A stretch of 64,000 nucleotides of DNA from Misgurnus anguillicaudatus (taxonomy: Eukaryota; Chordata; Actinopteri; Cypriniformes; Cobitidae): assembly GCF_027580225.2 (NCBI RefSeq), contig NC_073353.2, positions 31,563,501 through 31,627,500 of the forward strand, written 5' to 3'. The notes below the pieces were generated by a model, which saw only the letters and a list, made by a program, of their open reading frames with translations, ran no database searches and had not been told where the DNA came from. Below are positions 22,735 to 34,227 of this stretch, one piece after another (position 1 is the first letter of the stretch; every line of letters begins with the position of its first letter). Both the position numbers and the translations under genes were made by a program.

Positions 22735-23065
22735 CCATTCAGGTACACACTAAATGCTGGGTTTGGTTAAATATGGACAAAGCAAACCGTTGGGTTTAAA
22801 TAAACCCATGCTGGGTTGCCCTTGAGCCAAAATGGTTGGGTCAGATATGGATATTTTCTTTAAACTTCTTATAGCAGGGTTGTGCAAGTCATAACAATTT
22901 AAAATTCCAAATCAGTTCCCACAGAAATAAAAGGTCTAATAATGGTCCCTAGCTCAAAAAGTACACATTTGCACCTAAAGAGTTCATATTAGTATCTCAG
23001 AAGTACACATTGGTTACAAATGCATACATGTCTGTACCTTAATGGTACGTAATATCCTTTGCCAG
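22735..23065 (+). repeat. Fragments of two common fish MITEs
   Basis: GCTGGGTTTGGTTAAATATG and AACCCATGCTGGGTTGCCC form one; GTACACATTTGCACCTAAAG with repeated AGTACACATTGG forms another, matching 2180-2300 and 54950-55080. Ends not resolved. Confidence 0.5.
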
Positions 23066-25345
23066 CTATTGAGAGCTTGGGGCCATTTTTTTTGACAATT
23101 TTTTCTGACAGTATACAGAATTTAAATAAAACATCAATGTGAACATATGCAGTATCAAAAGAATAATGTAACTTCTGATACACATAATCACATTTTAAAA
23201 TGTATATTAAGTTAAAGGCTATAGATCGCCTTAAAGCTTTTCTTTACATAACACACGCTGTTTCTGCATTTCTGATGTTAATCTGGAGTACCTATACAGT
23301 AGTATTACATCCTTTATATCTCTGAAGAGTCTTTAGTTTAATCAAATTTATAAAAGAAAGATTAGCTTTACCGAATCTTTCCGATAACGTACGAAAAATG
23401 AGGAGTTATTATAACGGGAGGAGTGAGTACGAGTCATGCAACACTATACAACACTGTTTAACTTATGATTCACTATATCTTCGTGTCATTTATATAATAT
23501 GCACGCGACTATTTTCAATATAAGACAAAAGTCTTACTTACCGCATGCAACTCATGACCCCGTTGGGATTTTCAATGAAATTCAGCCCATCAAACACACA
23601 CGCAAAACTCCGCTGAAACCCCGAATAATAAACTATATCCATTGTTTACATAAGGCTGGCTTTCTTCTACTTACATCCAAAACACACTTTTTCATTCATG
23701 CCACTGTTGAGTTTTGAAATTAAACAAAACTGCCGCGTGTATGAATGTTTGTAAGTTCTAGCGTCTCCCGCTGATTGACGGGTGGGCGGGGTTTTCCGGG
23801 GTAAGGGCCCATAAAAAGAAGTGATACGTATAGAAACCCCTTAAACGTCAGCTGGACCTGTAATCGAAAAAAAAAAACTTTACGAAACTTGTACGAACCC
23901 TGGTGAAGTGCATTCGGCACAGAAATACTCTGTAACACGCCCAAATGCTTTTTTGACATTTACCCAAGTTTAGCACGAGGAAACAACTCTATAACTGTGT
24001 TAATAAGTCAGAATGCATGAAATACCATTGAACCACCCATTTAAAGTAAGTTGGTGACAATGGAGGACCAGAAGTGTGTAGCTGTGTCTGTCATCTTATA
24101 TATCTATGTCTATCACCTTTGAAGCAGAAAAAATAAGATCAGAAATACTGATATATGTATGAAGAGACAACACCGAGTTACAAATATTGCATCATCACAC
24201 TGCGAAACAGTTTCATTCGAATAATCCCAAAGGTCTGACATATTTACACTTGCTTCTGTCATAAAAAGAAATTGACTGAAGCAAACACTTGACAGCATAA
24301 CCTTACACTCTTCTTCTTACATAAACATCATAAGTGATGGCTTTATAACACTCAAAAGTATATAGACAGCGACTGCAAACTGTACAAATAGCACGTTAGT
24401 GTGTTTTTTGGCTGTAAAAAAATTCAGAATTTTATTTGCATGTGATGCCACCTAGACTTTAAGCCTCGGGTCAAAATAATTTTAGCATAATGTTGCTGTT
24501 TTACATGCAAAAACAAAACACCCCTGTCCTTTCTTATTGCTTACATTACTCCTAAATGTTTTTAGTCTTGATGAGGTTAAAGAACAAATAATAGGTCTCT
24601 GTACAACCTTCTGTCCCGCTTTAAACAACCAGACGTTTCCTGCAAGGTCAAGGCAATTTAATTTGCTCTGTCATCCAGTCGCTTTCAATACTCTGATAAT
24701 TAAAAGTGAAGCTTGGCTAAACGGTTGGTGTCCACTTCATCTCTAAACCATCTAAACCATCGAGTAAGCAATCCAGACACATCCAGAAAAGATCTGTTTT
24801 GTCTTTCTGTGTTTAAAATTTCAGCAGCTCAACATTGCGGGAAGAGAGAGGGTGATGGAGAAAGAAAAAATCTATTTCGTATGAATATTGCAAAAGATTA
24901 GCATGGATGGCCTTTAAAGTATAATTATATGGTGTGTGCCTTTTGTTGGTCATGAGTTGGCAGAACATGGAATGGATTTAAATGCAAGGTTTAGTTCAAA
25001 CACTAAGTTTCAGGCATTAGCCAACCAGAAGACACAACTACAATGCCAAGTTATGGATTAACATAGCTAATTAGGTTACATTGTTCAGGAAAGGTGTAAT
25101 TTTAAGACATCACACATGATACTCTATGGTCAATTCATAGCTTACATTGTTCGCGGCCCGACAATTGTCATCTCGACTGAATACCAAGCATCAATATAAT
25201 TACATCTATTCAAAAAACAATTGTCTGAGTTTCACCAGTAAAGAATTCATTTCCTCTATGAATATGAACCATGATAATAGGAATAATTGTTGCCTGTTAT
25301 TTTATGCATATAATCTTTAAGCTGAAATTGAATTCAGTCGTGTAC
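23066..25345. other. No recognised feature
   Basis: AT-rich, with scattered short ORFs on both strands but none carrying recognisable motifs. Confidence 0.4.
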
Positions 25346-25351
25346 CACTAT

Positions 25352-25690
25352 GCCAGTGTTTCTCAAACTTTTTCAACCCAAGGACCACTTTATCTTCCAA
25401 TTTTTTTCTGAGGACCACCTAACAGAATCCCCCTCTAACACGCCCCCAAAACACAACAAAATAGGAAGGATAAGCTAAATTTAAGTTTAACATGCAACTG
25501 TTTCAAGTCAAAAACTAATATTTTAAACACAAATGCAATGCTATGTTCAGAAATTATTATATGAATTTTATTTCATTTGAACAAGTAAATGTCAAATGAG
25601 TTACAGCTTAATATGAAAAACAAACTGCACATATGAAAAAAAAAACTGCAATTAAACACAGTATAACAGCCTAGGTCCCACTTAATGTCA
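25352..25690 (+). repeat. hAT/Charlie-like end (CAGTGTTTCTCAAACTTTTT)
   Basis: CAGTGTTTCTCAAACTTTTT plus CAACCCAAGGACCACTTT is the familiar vertebrate hAT left end, here starting near 25353. No matching right end found before 26700; truncated. Confidence 0.55.
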
Positions 25691-26720
25691 TTCCAAAGAG
25701 CCATTAGTTTAAAACTGAGGTGGTGGGTATATGAAGTCTATGGTTGTAACTATGGTAACAATAAAATGCTGAAAAAAATGTTCCCCTTAATGTCCAAAAT
25801 CACTGAAATTACAGGGATTTTACACATGAAACAAAAACTAGTACATTACAAAACTAATAGATCTGTGGATTTTAGCTGTTTTCAGTTGAAGCTTGATCTT
25901 TTATTTTGACCCTCTTTGGTTAAGCCAACCGATCCATTTTTACGTTATTAAAACAGAATGGCAAGAACTGATATCACAGTTTCGCAAGTGCATTAAAAAT
26001 CTACTTAAATAAGTGACGATTGTATAAACACTTGAATTACTGCACTATGCCCACTGTGTACCTTTACATTCCCAAATAAAACTAGAACTGTGTCGGATCC
26101 CAACTAAAATATTGCTACATATAAGTTCATATGAAGCAAATTTCACTGGTTTCTACCAAGACCATGAGAGTCTTCACCGCCAACTGTGACAATATCAAAC
26201 ATGTTAAATGTTTTCAGAATGAGAAAGAGTCGGCAAGCGACCACCGGCTGAGAGACGTGTTCGCATGGGCCGACTCCCTATTCTCAAACGACTACGTAAA
26301 TAGGGTTTACAACTGAAAATTGGCCGGAAAATCAGCTAGTGGGATGCCGGCCTTAATGAGAGTGTAGGCATGTGTGAATATTTTCCTGTTTCATGCTGTT
26401 CGCCTGTGCTGTCACTTTCTGTACGTCACAGTCTGATTCCGAAACAATTACACCTCTACGCTGCTTTCATAAATGCCACTCGGAAAATACAGGCTGTAGT
26501 GGTAAACAATCACAACACAACAGCCACATGTGTAATTACTGCGTAAATGTTACGGTACAGAGTCTTACAATTAGTATTTGAAGGAAACTTCAGTCTTGCA
26601 TGGCTGCAGCTGGTGGTCTACTTCACTTTGATGATTTGAGAGATGGTGCTACTGTGTACAGCCCTACAGGACCATAAGAAGTGCTTCTGACAACAATTAC
26701 TAGATAAACACACTTTAACT
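25691..26720. other. No recognised feature
   Basis: No gene or bounded repeat identified. Confidence 0.35.
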
Positions 26721-26724
26721 TACC

Positions 26725-27934
26725 AGATAAAGGCCAAGGTCTTTCATTTTTTTTTTGATGCCCCTTGGATTAAATATTAGATTTTTACCATTATGGAATC
26801 CTTTCAGCGGATCTCCAGGTATTGCGGAACCACTTTTAGCATAGCTTAGCACAATCCATTGAATCTGATTAGACTATTTAGCATGGCGCTCAAAAATAAT
26901 TAAAGAGTTTCAATATTTTTCCTATTTAAAACTTGACTCTTCTGTAGTTACAACGTGTACCAAGACAGACGGAAAATTAAAAGTTGCGATTTTCTAGGCA
27001 GTTATGGCTATGAACTATACTCTCATTCTGGAGTAATAATCAAGGACTTTGCTGCCGTAACATGGCTGCAGGAGGCGCAATGATATTACGCAGCAGCCAA
27101 AAATAGTCCCCTTATTAACTTTTTATAGCAGGGGACTATTTTCAGGCGCTGCGTAACATCATTGCACCTCCTAAAGCCATGTTACAGCAGCAAAGTCCTT
27201 AATTATTACGCCAGAATGAGAGTATAGTTCACTACAGAAGAGTCGAGTTTTAAATTATCGAAACTCTTCAGTAATTTTTGAGCCCGATGCTAAATGGTCT
27301 AATCAGATTCAATGGATTGTCTTAAGCTATGCTAAAAGTGGCAGCGGCAGGCAGTGTTGGGGGTAACGCATTACAAGTTACGCACATTACGTAATAATAT
27401 TACTTTTCTGAAGTAACGAGTAAAGTAACTCATTACTTTATAAATGTACACATTAATATTTGAGTTACTTTTTTAAAAAAGTTTTCAGTTTAATTAATTC
27501 AATTTAAAGATAATATAACGTACTGAATTAAACTGAACATATTAACGTAGATTTACGCACTCTATGCGCCTGAGCAGGAACAGTTTGAGTCAGAAACGGA
27601 GATGGCAGGCCAGAGCTTGACATTTTTGTGACCATAAAAACACCTGCAAGGCCTGAAAGAGATCAAGCCTCAACCAAGTAAGAAAAAGTAACGCAAAAGT
27701 AACTAAAAAGTAACTTAAGCTTTACTTTCCATGAAAAGTAAGTAAGTAACGGAATTAGTTACTTTTTTGTCAGTAACTTAATATTGTAATGCATTACTTT
27801 TAAAAGTAACTTTCCCCAACACGGGCGCCAGACCCGGAGATCGGCTGAATGGATTCCAAAATGGTAAAAATCAAAAGTTTAATTCTAGAGGATCTGGAAA
27901 ATTGGTATATTTTCAAAAAAAGTGAAGTGTCCCT
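26725..27934. mobile_element. Large palindromic TTAA MITE, copy 1, with nested hAT
   Basis: Matches 39607-40349 along its length (TTTTAGCATAGCTTAGCACA, ATTGAATCTGATTAGACYAT, AACTATACTCTCATTCTGG). The right end AAAGTGAAGTGTCCCT is followed by TTAA (27935-27938); the left terminus is degraded, so the start is approximate. The centre is a near-perfect palindrome around ATAGTCCCC...GGGGACTAT (27105-27143). Interrupted by a hAT element at 27352-27823. Confidence 0.85.
27352..27823. mobile_element. hAT-like element (CAGTGTTGGGGGTAACGC), nested
   Basis: The left end CAGTGTTGGGGGTAACGCAT and right end GTAACTTTCCCCAACACGG match the complete element at 52401-52907, which has an 8-bp duplication. Flanks here (GCGGCAGG before, GCGCCAGA after) agree at 6 of 8 bases, so the duplication is decayed. 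Non-coding. Confidence 0.8.
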
Positions 27935-27938
27935 TTAA

Positions 27939-28560
27939 GGCTAATTTTACACAACATTGATGTAATAAAAAAGGAAAAATGTTCACATACAGTAGCAACA
28001 CTAGTCAAAAAGATCTGCACTAGATGATTAAATAAGCTGTATTACGTGTGCCAGGCCAGTAGCCTTGTGATGAAAAGCTACATGCTTTTGCACATACAGA
28101 GCAATAAACACAAACACTCAAAACATAGAACGCATCATGCAACTTTGTTTAGATAAACGACGAGGTAAGTTGATTACTACAAGAGACCCTGGACTATAAA
28201 GCACCAAAACTTTGTTGGAGAAACTTTGTTTTCAATAAACCCAGTCCTGTAGGCCGCCATTGTTTTGGTTTGGTTATACTTTTGCATACCTGCACAGAAT
28301 TAACACAATCGCATGATGTCACAGTACTTACAGATTTGCGACAATGTCTCATAAAAAAAAAACAGGTCCCCAAAACGCCATTGTCTAGGCTAGGTGTTTC
28401 CAACCATGCTTCTGGTTAGCTACCATCATGCAGTCCAACACACCTGTCTGTAATTATCAAGCAACCCTGAACATCTTGATTAGCTGCTTCACCTGTGTTT
28501 GATTGGGGTCAGAGCTAAAATCTGCAGGATGGTTACTCACAAGGAGCAGGGTTGGAGACC
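27939..28560. other. No recognised feature
   Basis: AT-rich; no gene or bounded repeat identified. Confidence 0.35.
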
Positions 28561-28567
28561 CTTGGAC

Positions 28568-29790
28568 TAGGGGGACCATACGTGCCATTTTCCCAGACAC
28601 GTTCTGGACAGGATTTTGGGTACATCCCCTGGAAGTTGCATTGATCGACCGCATACGTTATTAAAGGGTAATTCCGCTATTTAACACTTCGAGTCTCTTT
28701 TCTGGTTTGTTTTGGATGAACTACAGTGATGGACACTGAAATTTTGACAATGGGTCGTGTCTTGACTTTTTGACTCCTTTAGAAGCGTCTCTTGACTGCT
28801 TCAGAATGGAAGTCAAGGGCCATGCACAAACATGTCATTAAAGCAACACTTAAAGGAACAGTACTGTATGTAAGAAATTTATATCAATTAATCATAAAAT
28901 GGGCCTGATATGTCACTAGACATTAAGAAATCATTTTCATTTCAATACTTATATCACTGACAACAATGGTCCGGCCAGGATATTGTCATTTAAAAAGCGG
29001 AGTTGCAGCCCTCAACTGATGTTTATGTTGTCATGTTGTGTATTGGCCACCATTTGTGTGATTGCAGTACCAGTTTTAGCCACAAGTTTTGTGATTGCAG
29101 TACCGATTTTGGCCACAATCCAAATACTGTTCCTTTAACGTTAATTTTCAAAACTGTGCTACTCACCGAGTGGTTTGTGGTGTTCGTTGATGATTAAAAA
29201 CAAGTAGTGTAGTGAAATACAGTTTCTGTCATGTTTTATTTGGCATTTTGTAAGACTCAAATATAGAGCGGAAGTTTATATGCGGTTGTGAGGTATCTGA
29301 AAAAATAGATTCCCTATAGCAAATAACACGGATTGAAAACATATAGTGCGCCGATATATTTGTTTTTAATCTTCAGCGAACACCACAAACCACGTGTTGT
29401 TTTAATGACATGTTTGTGCATGGCCCTTGACTTCCATTCTGAAGAAGTCAAAAGACGCTTCTAAACGAGTCAAAAAGTCAAGACACGACCCATTGTCAAA
29501 ATTTCAGTGTCCATCACTGTAGTTCATCCAAAACAAACCAAAAATGAGACTCAAAGTGTTAAATACGGGAATTATCCTTTAAGGTTTATTTTTCAGAAAA
29601 ACCACTGTTACATTTCAAGGTAAGAATGAAACTACGATTGTATGTCTTAAGAGAAATAAATGTAAATTTTTATGTTTTTAACTTGTATGTGACGTATGTT
29701 GTCGACAAATACGACTTCCGAAAAACGGACATGAAATCCTGGACAGGACGTGTTTGAGAAAAATGACACATATGGCACGTACCCTACCAT
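28568..29790. mobile_element. Transposon end pair (GACCATACGTGCCATTTTC), split by insertion
   Basis: Left AGGGGGACCATACGTGCCAT, continuing into TTCTGGACAGGATTTTGGGT, pairs with the right arm TCCTGGACAGGACGTGTTTG and ATATGGCACGTACCCT. The inner part is occupied by the TTAA element 28665-29578. Confidence 0.65.
28665..29578. mobile_element. TTAA element with about 190-bp inverted arms
   Basis: Flanked by TTAA at 28661-28664 and 29579-29582. Arms beginning AGGGTAATTCCGCTATTTAA and, on the other strand, AGGATAATTCCCGTATTTAA stay inverted for about 190 bp, through AGTCAAGACACGACCCATTG-type sequence and CATGGCCCTTGACTTCCATT. The interior has no transposase. TTAA duplications fit piggyBac or Kolobok-type mobilisation. 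Confidence 0.87.
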
Positions 29791-30501
29791 TGTCATGTAA
29801 ACTAACAGCCAAACCGCATAAAAACGTTCCCATTTACAGCTGAAAATGTTATTGTATAAATGACCGCTAAGAGTTAGAAAAACAAAATGGGAGGAGGTGG
29901 GTTGTTCACTAGCATTAAGATTTGATCTAAATTAACAGGCCAATTCTATTTTATTGCTCATCTATTATTGCAGTTCCTGACCTTTAATCCAATAAAAAGT
30001 TAATCGCTGGTGATCTTTGGTGAGGGTAAACTTTCAGCTTCACACATACTTTAATGTATTGTATCAGATGTGAACTGAGTCTTGTCGAGTAAGTCATGTC
30101 TGTATCTATACATGATCAGGCTTATTCTGTTCCAGGTGTCTATCTGACATTTATTAACATTGATAAAGACAAAAGAATAGAGAGAAATAGAGCGCCTGTT
30201 GAACTGTGAAAAAAATAAGGATGAGGAAATGCTGGTTTAGTGCAGCTGGCACCTCTGGCCAATCTCATTTCATTGCATTATTCATTTATTAATCTACTCA
30301 TCAAAATTACTTTTATTCATGATTATTTCATCAATAATCTATTGCATGAAGTACGTTTTCTTTTACAGATATGCCACTGACTCCCAAACTGCCATTAACC
30401 TGTAAAGCACACGGCTGAAACTGAGAAAAATGGGCCTGTAGTCATATATGACACGTTTGACTTATTATCTCTCTGCTTGGCTCTTCCTAAACCTGCTTTA
30501 A
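29791..30501. other. No recognised feature
   Basis: AT-rich; no gene or bounded repeat identified. Confidence 0.35.
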
Positions 30502-31651
30502 CCCTCTAGGCGCCACGGTCGACTTTTGTCGACAAGATGCGTCACTGAATGTAACTGCCGATTTTGTCACATAGGGTGTCAAATTTCGTTCACCCCCCTC
30601 CACTAGATGGCAGACATGTCCTACTTTATACCTGACTCAGAAAAACATCATGCTTCTATACAAACTCTTAGAGCAAGAGCGCATTGAAGTGCGCAACAGC
30701 ATAGCTAGTGTGCAAGTGAGTCATTTTATCAGAGCGATAACCTCAGCGAGTTTTTTCAATACATGATCATATAATGGCATCAAAAAAGCTTACCTGCAAT
30801 GAAGTGTTGGGTCTTATATTTGCTGGCAATGATTCTGAAGGGGAATATTTGCCTTCAGAAGATGCTGGTGATTCATTTAGTGACCACGATTCAGACGCGC
30901 CCCTGCTTTGCAATCGCGCGGCTGCACAAAGTGAAAGTGTAGCTATACACCAAGCACATGATAAATCCTTTGCCCAATGTCAGTGGTGGGAATGTTACAC
31001 GGGGTCGGAGAATTCATCGGGTTAGCAGGCGTGTTACAGGTGTGGGGAATGAGGCTGGAGGTAATATGCGCGTCCAGTCTTTTTACCGTGCAAGCAATGT
31101 AGAGCAAGCTGCGTCTTCCCGAGCGGGCCCTGGGAGTCTGTCGGGCGAGCGGCCGACTTCCAGTGCTCCGTCCCGTGCACCTCCTCACAATCACGCCGAC
31201 AGTAATGGCAATAGTCCCAGCTGTGCAAATTCTCTCCACTCGGGGCGCATGCGAGCAGAGGCGGTGTTATACACGGGGCAGAGGAGCCATTATGCATAAC
31301 GTTAGTCTATCGGCGCGCAGATCAGTTTGTTTACTACTTACTATTTACCTGAGCATTCAGTATTGTGCAATATAGCATACAGAAGGTGAGGGACATTTTG
31401 GGGGAAAGAAGTGCTGCATTTTATCAATCAAACATGTGACTTTTCATGAAAATTCAAGATGGCTGCCACATATGACGTCATAATATGCAAATTTAATGGG
31501 ACATTTTATTCCCCTCCATAAAGTGTGTCATCCTTAATATTTCTCTAATTTACAGAAAGTCTCTATCTCTTATCACGTTTAAGATATAGCCTTTTGAAAG
31601 TAACATGTCAAAATTAAACGTTTTAGGAAAAAACCTCTGGCGCCTAAAGGG
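30502..31651 (+). mobile_element. piggyBac-type transposon, internally deleted
   Basis: Bounded by TTAA (30498-30501 and 31652-31655) with termini CCCTCTAGGCGCCA and TGGCGCCTAAAGGG. It carries an acidic N-terminal transposase-like frame (30774) and a downstream frame shifted by one. The DDD catalytic core expected of a full piggyBac (about 2-3 kb element) is absent, so this is a deletion derivative that retains both ends. Confidence 0.85.
30774..31299 (+). pseudogene. piggyBac-like transposase N-terminus, frameshifted and truncated
   Basis: The first frame (30774-31025) begins MASKKLTCNEVLGLIF and runs into an acidic, serine-rich stretch with EYLPSEDAGDSFSDHDSD, the kind of low-complexity acidic N-terminus that precedes the DDD domain in piggyBac/PGBD transposases. 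It closes at 31023-31025, while the frame one step over is open from 30958 to 31299 with a basic, Ser/Pro/Gly-rich composition, which would fit a single indel in one ancestral linker region. Nothing resembling the catalytic core or the cysteine-rich C-terminal domain follows. I call it a remnant inside the TTAA-bounded element, not a host gene. The identification rests on N-terminal character plus the TTAA/CCC ends rather than on catalytic motifs. Confidence 0.65.
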
Positions 31652-31655
31652 TTAA

Positions 31656-34227
31656 ATCACTACTGTACATCATCTATTTTGTGTCTCATCTTTTGTGCTC
31701 CATTTCCTTTTCCATAAAAACTTTCTTGTATGTGGTTACTGTCATTATACCCATGACCCTGTTCATCTGGTAAAGGAACAGTTTTTTTAAAGACTAAATG
31801 TCATTATTTGCTCACTCTAATGTTGTTCACCTTATTTTTTTTTCTGTGGACCAATGAGAATTTAGAAAAACCTTTGCACTGGTCTTTTTTATATAATGAT
31901 GGGTCATAGTGGCGATGCCTGTTCGAGTGATCTTTGTATTTGTTAATAATTAAAATTTTTATCTATTCAAAGTCAAAGCTGTCATTTGGGTGCAGAAAAC
32001 AGAAAACGTTACCTATTATGCAAAATCCACCAGGTGTTTAGACATTAATGTGTGTTAGCAGTGTCTAAACATAACCACCCTACAGTGATCCACCTACCAC
32101 TTCTTTATTAATCCCCATTAAATCCAAAGCAGTCTCATTAGGCATGCCGTTATGATTCCATTGTTAATGTGACATCACACTGATAAAGCCCCGCCCACGA
32201 CCACACAACAGTCCTGCATTACCACAGTTTCCACCCTTAGCCAGTTATACACAGGAATCAGATCTATTTGAACTCAAAGCGGGCACTGTCTCTTTTGGTA
32301 AGGGAGTGAAGATTAGTAGCTCATTTAAATTGAAAGGAATAGACACGGAAACATTGTGTTTTTGCAATTGCGACATTATGGGCATGCTATAAAACAATCT
32401 GTAAGGTATTTTGAGTTGAAACTTCACAGACACATTATGCGCACACCTAAGACTTATATTACATCTTGTAAAATGGGTATAGCAGATGCCTTTTAAATTA
32501 TAGCACATACGTCATAAACGTTACTTATTATTATGCCTGTTTGCAGTCTGCCAGACATGGTCATGACAAACTGATTTTGGATGATATAAGGGGGAAAAAA
32601 TGGATTTGGTATAAACTACTCTATGCACCAGACATCTTCGCTTATTCTTGCACCAGCAAGCACATAAAAAAATCTTCTCAATTAATAAATGTAGATTGGG
32701 TGAACATTTACTTTATTGAATCACCTAAGACAGATAACTGTGAACAGTTCAATGTCCCATTATCCTCAAATGTGTGATTCTAAGGACAAGTGTATGACTT
32801 GCACTGTATTTTGCATTTAAGCATAAAAATGTCTCCAATTGAAGACATGCATCTAGAATTCTGCATCTATATGAACTCACTGCTTGCTGAAACACATAGC
32901 AGTAACTGTTGCCATTCTTGTTATCGTATACAAAACTATCCAAAGCCTCTCCCTGCAGCTCGGTGCTCACAAACTGATTGTTAGTGCAATACAAGAGAGC
33001 ACTTTCATTGTGTCCTTCCTCAGTTTTTCGTCTAAGTTGTCTTTTTGGCCTCATTAGAAGCAACTCCTCATAGCCTTACACACACACACACACATGCACT
33101 GCATAAGGAAAGCACTGCAAAAACAACATGCTCTATGTCTGTAATAAGGTGTTTGTAAATAATGTATACTGTATACCGTGGTTTTGCTGTATCAATAATA
33201 CATGGAACATAACAAAACATAGAAAATGTAGCTTTTCTCATCAAAATGAGCTGAGCTTTAGTAACTCAACAACTTTGTGCAATGAAAATGAAGAAAGTTA
33301 AAGGCATGTTATACTGATCAAGATAAAGTGCAGACTGTCGACGCGCTGCAGTTATTTACCATATCTTACAATAGTGCACACGTATAGGAGATTTCTGCAC
33401 TAACATATCCTTCTATAATTTTGCATAATACATCAGAGTCAACCGTTGACATTTTTAAGCTAGATATTTAACACAGAGTATATTGAATGACATTTTTAAA
33501 GTGTCAAAAAAAAAAACACAGGGCAGACAGTATTTGATTTTACTCCCACTCCACAGTGTTGAGCTTTTTACTTACAGAAAGAATTTTGTGTGTTTAATGC
33601 ATAATAAATAGCCTTAGATTCCAGCGGTTCAGATAACAATTGTATTCTGATTAAAATCCTTTATATGTTATGCTTTGGAAAAGCCTGTGGATTGGTCATG
33701 TTGGTCAGCAACAAAATCACTCAATATCAATTCAACATAATTCGATTTAAATGCATGATGTTCATAGTTTTGATGTGTTCTGCTTTATACAAAGCTACAG
33801 TACAATATGACAAATAATATGGATAGTCACTTTTTAAATATGTAAAATAGATTTATTTATATAAATAAAAGGGAAAGATTAAAAGAAAACAGGTAGTTCA
33901 TATTTTACTTACCCTCCAGCCATTCTAGGTGTATATGTATTTTTACTTCAAATAATATTTTTTTCTGCTTATAATGGAATTGAATAGTGCCCCATTGTTA
34001 AAGATTTTTGTCAGGCAACATTTATGTTTCAAACTTTACAAACTACGGCTGTACACGTTTACGAGAGGTGAGGTCAGGCAGAAGGCTGACTTTTGACCCA
34101 ATGTTACAAAAACCCATTCTTTTTTTATCAGAAGACATTTAATAACTTTTGATGGATGGATGTGCTTTTTTGGAGCTTAAAACTGGGGTACTATTCAATA
34201 CCATTATAAAGATATTATTTAATATAA
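31656..34227. other. No recognised gene; minor repeats only
   Basis: AT-rich. Contains a short CA run (33078-33094) and GTGACATCACACTGATAAAG at 32168-32187, which recurs in variant form near 43715. ORFs here carry no recognisable motifs. Confidence 0.4.
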
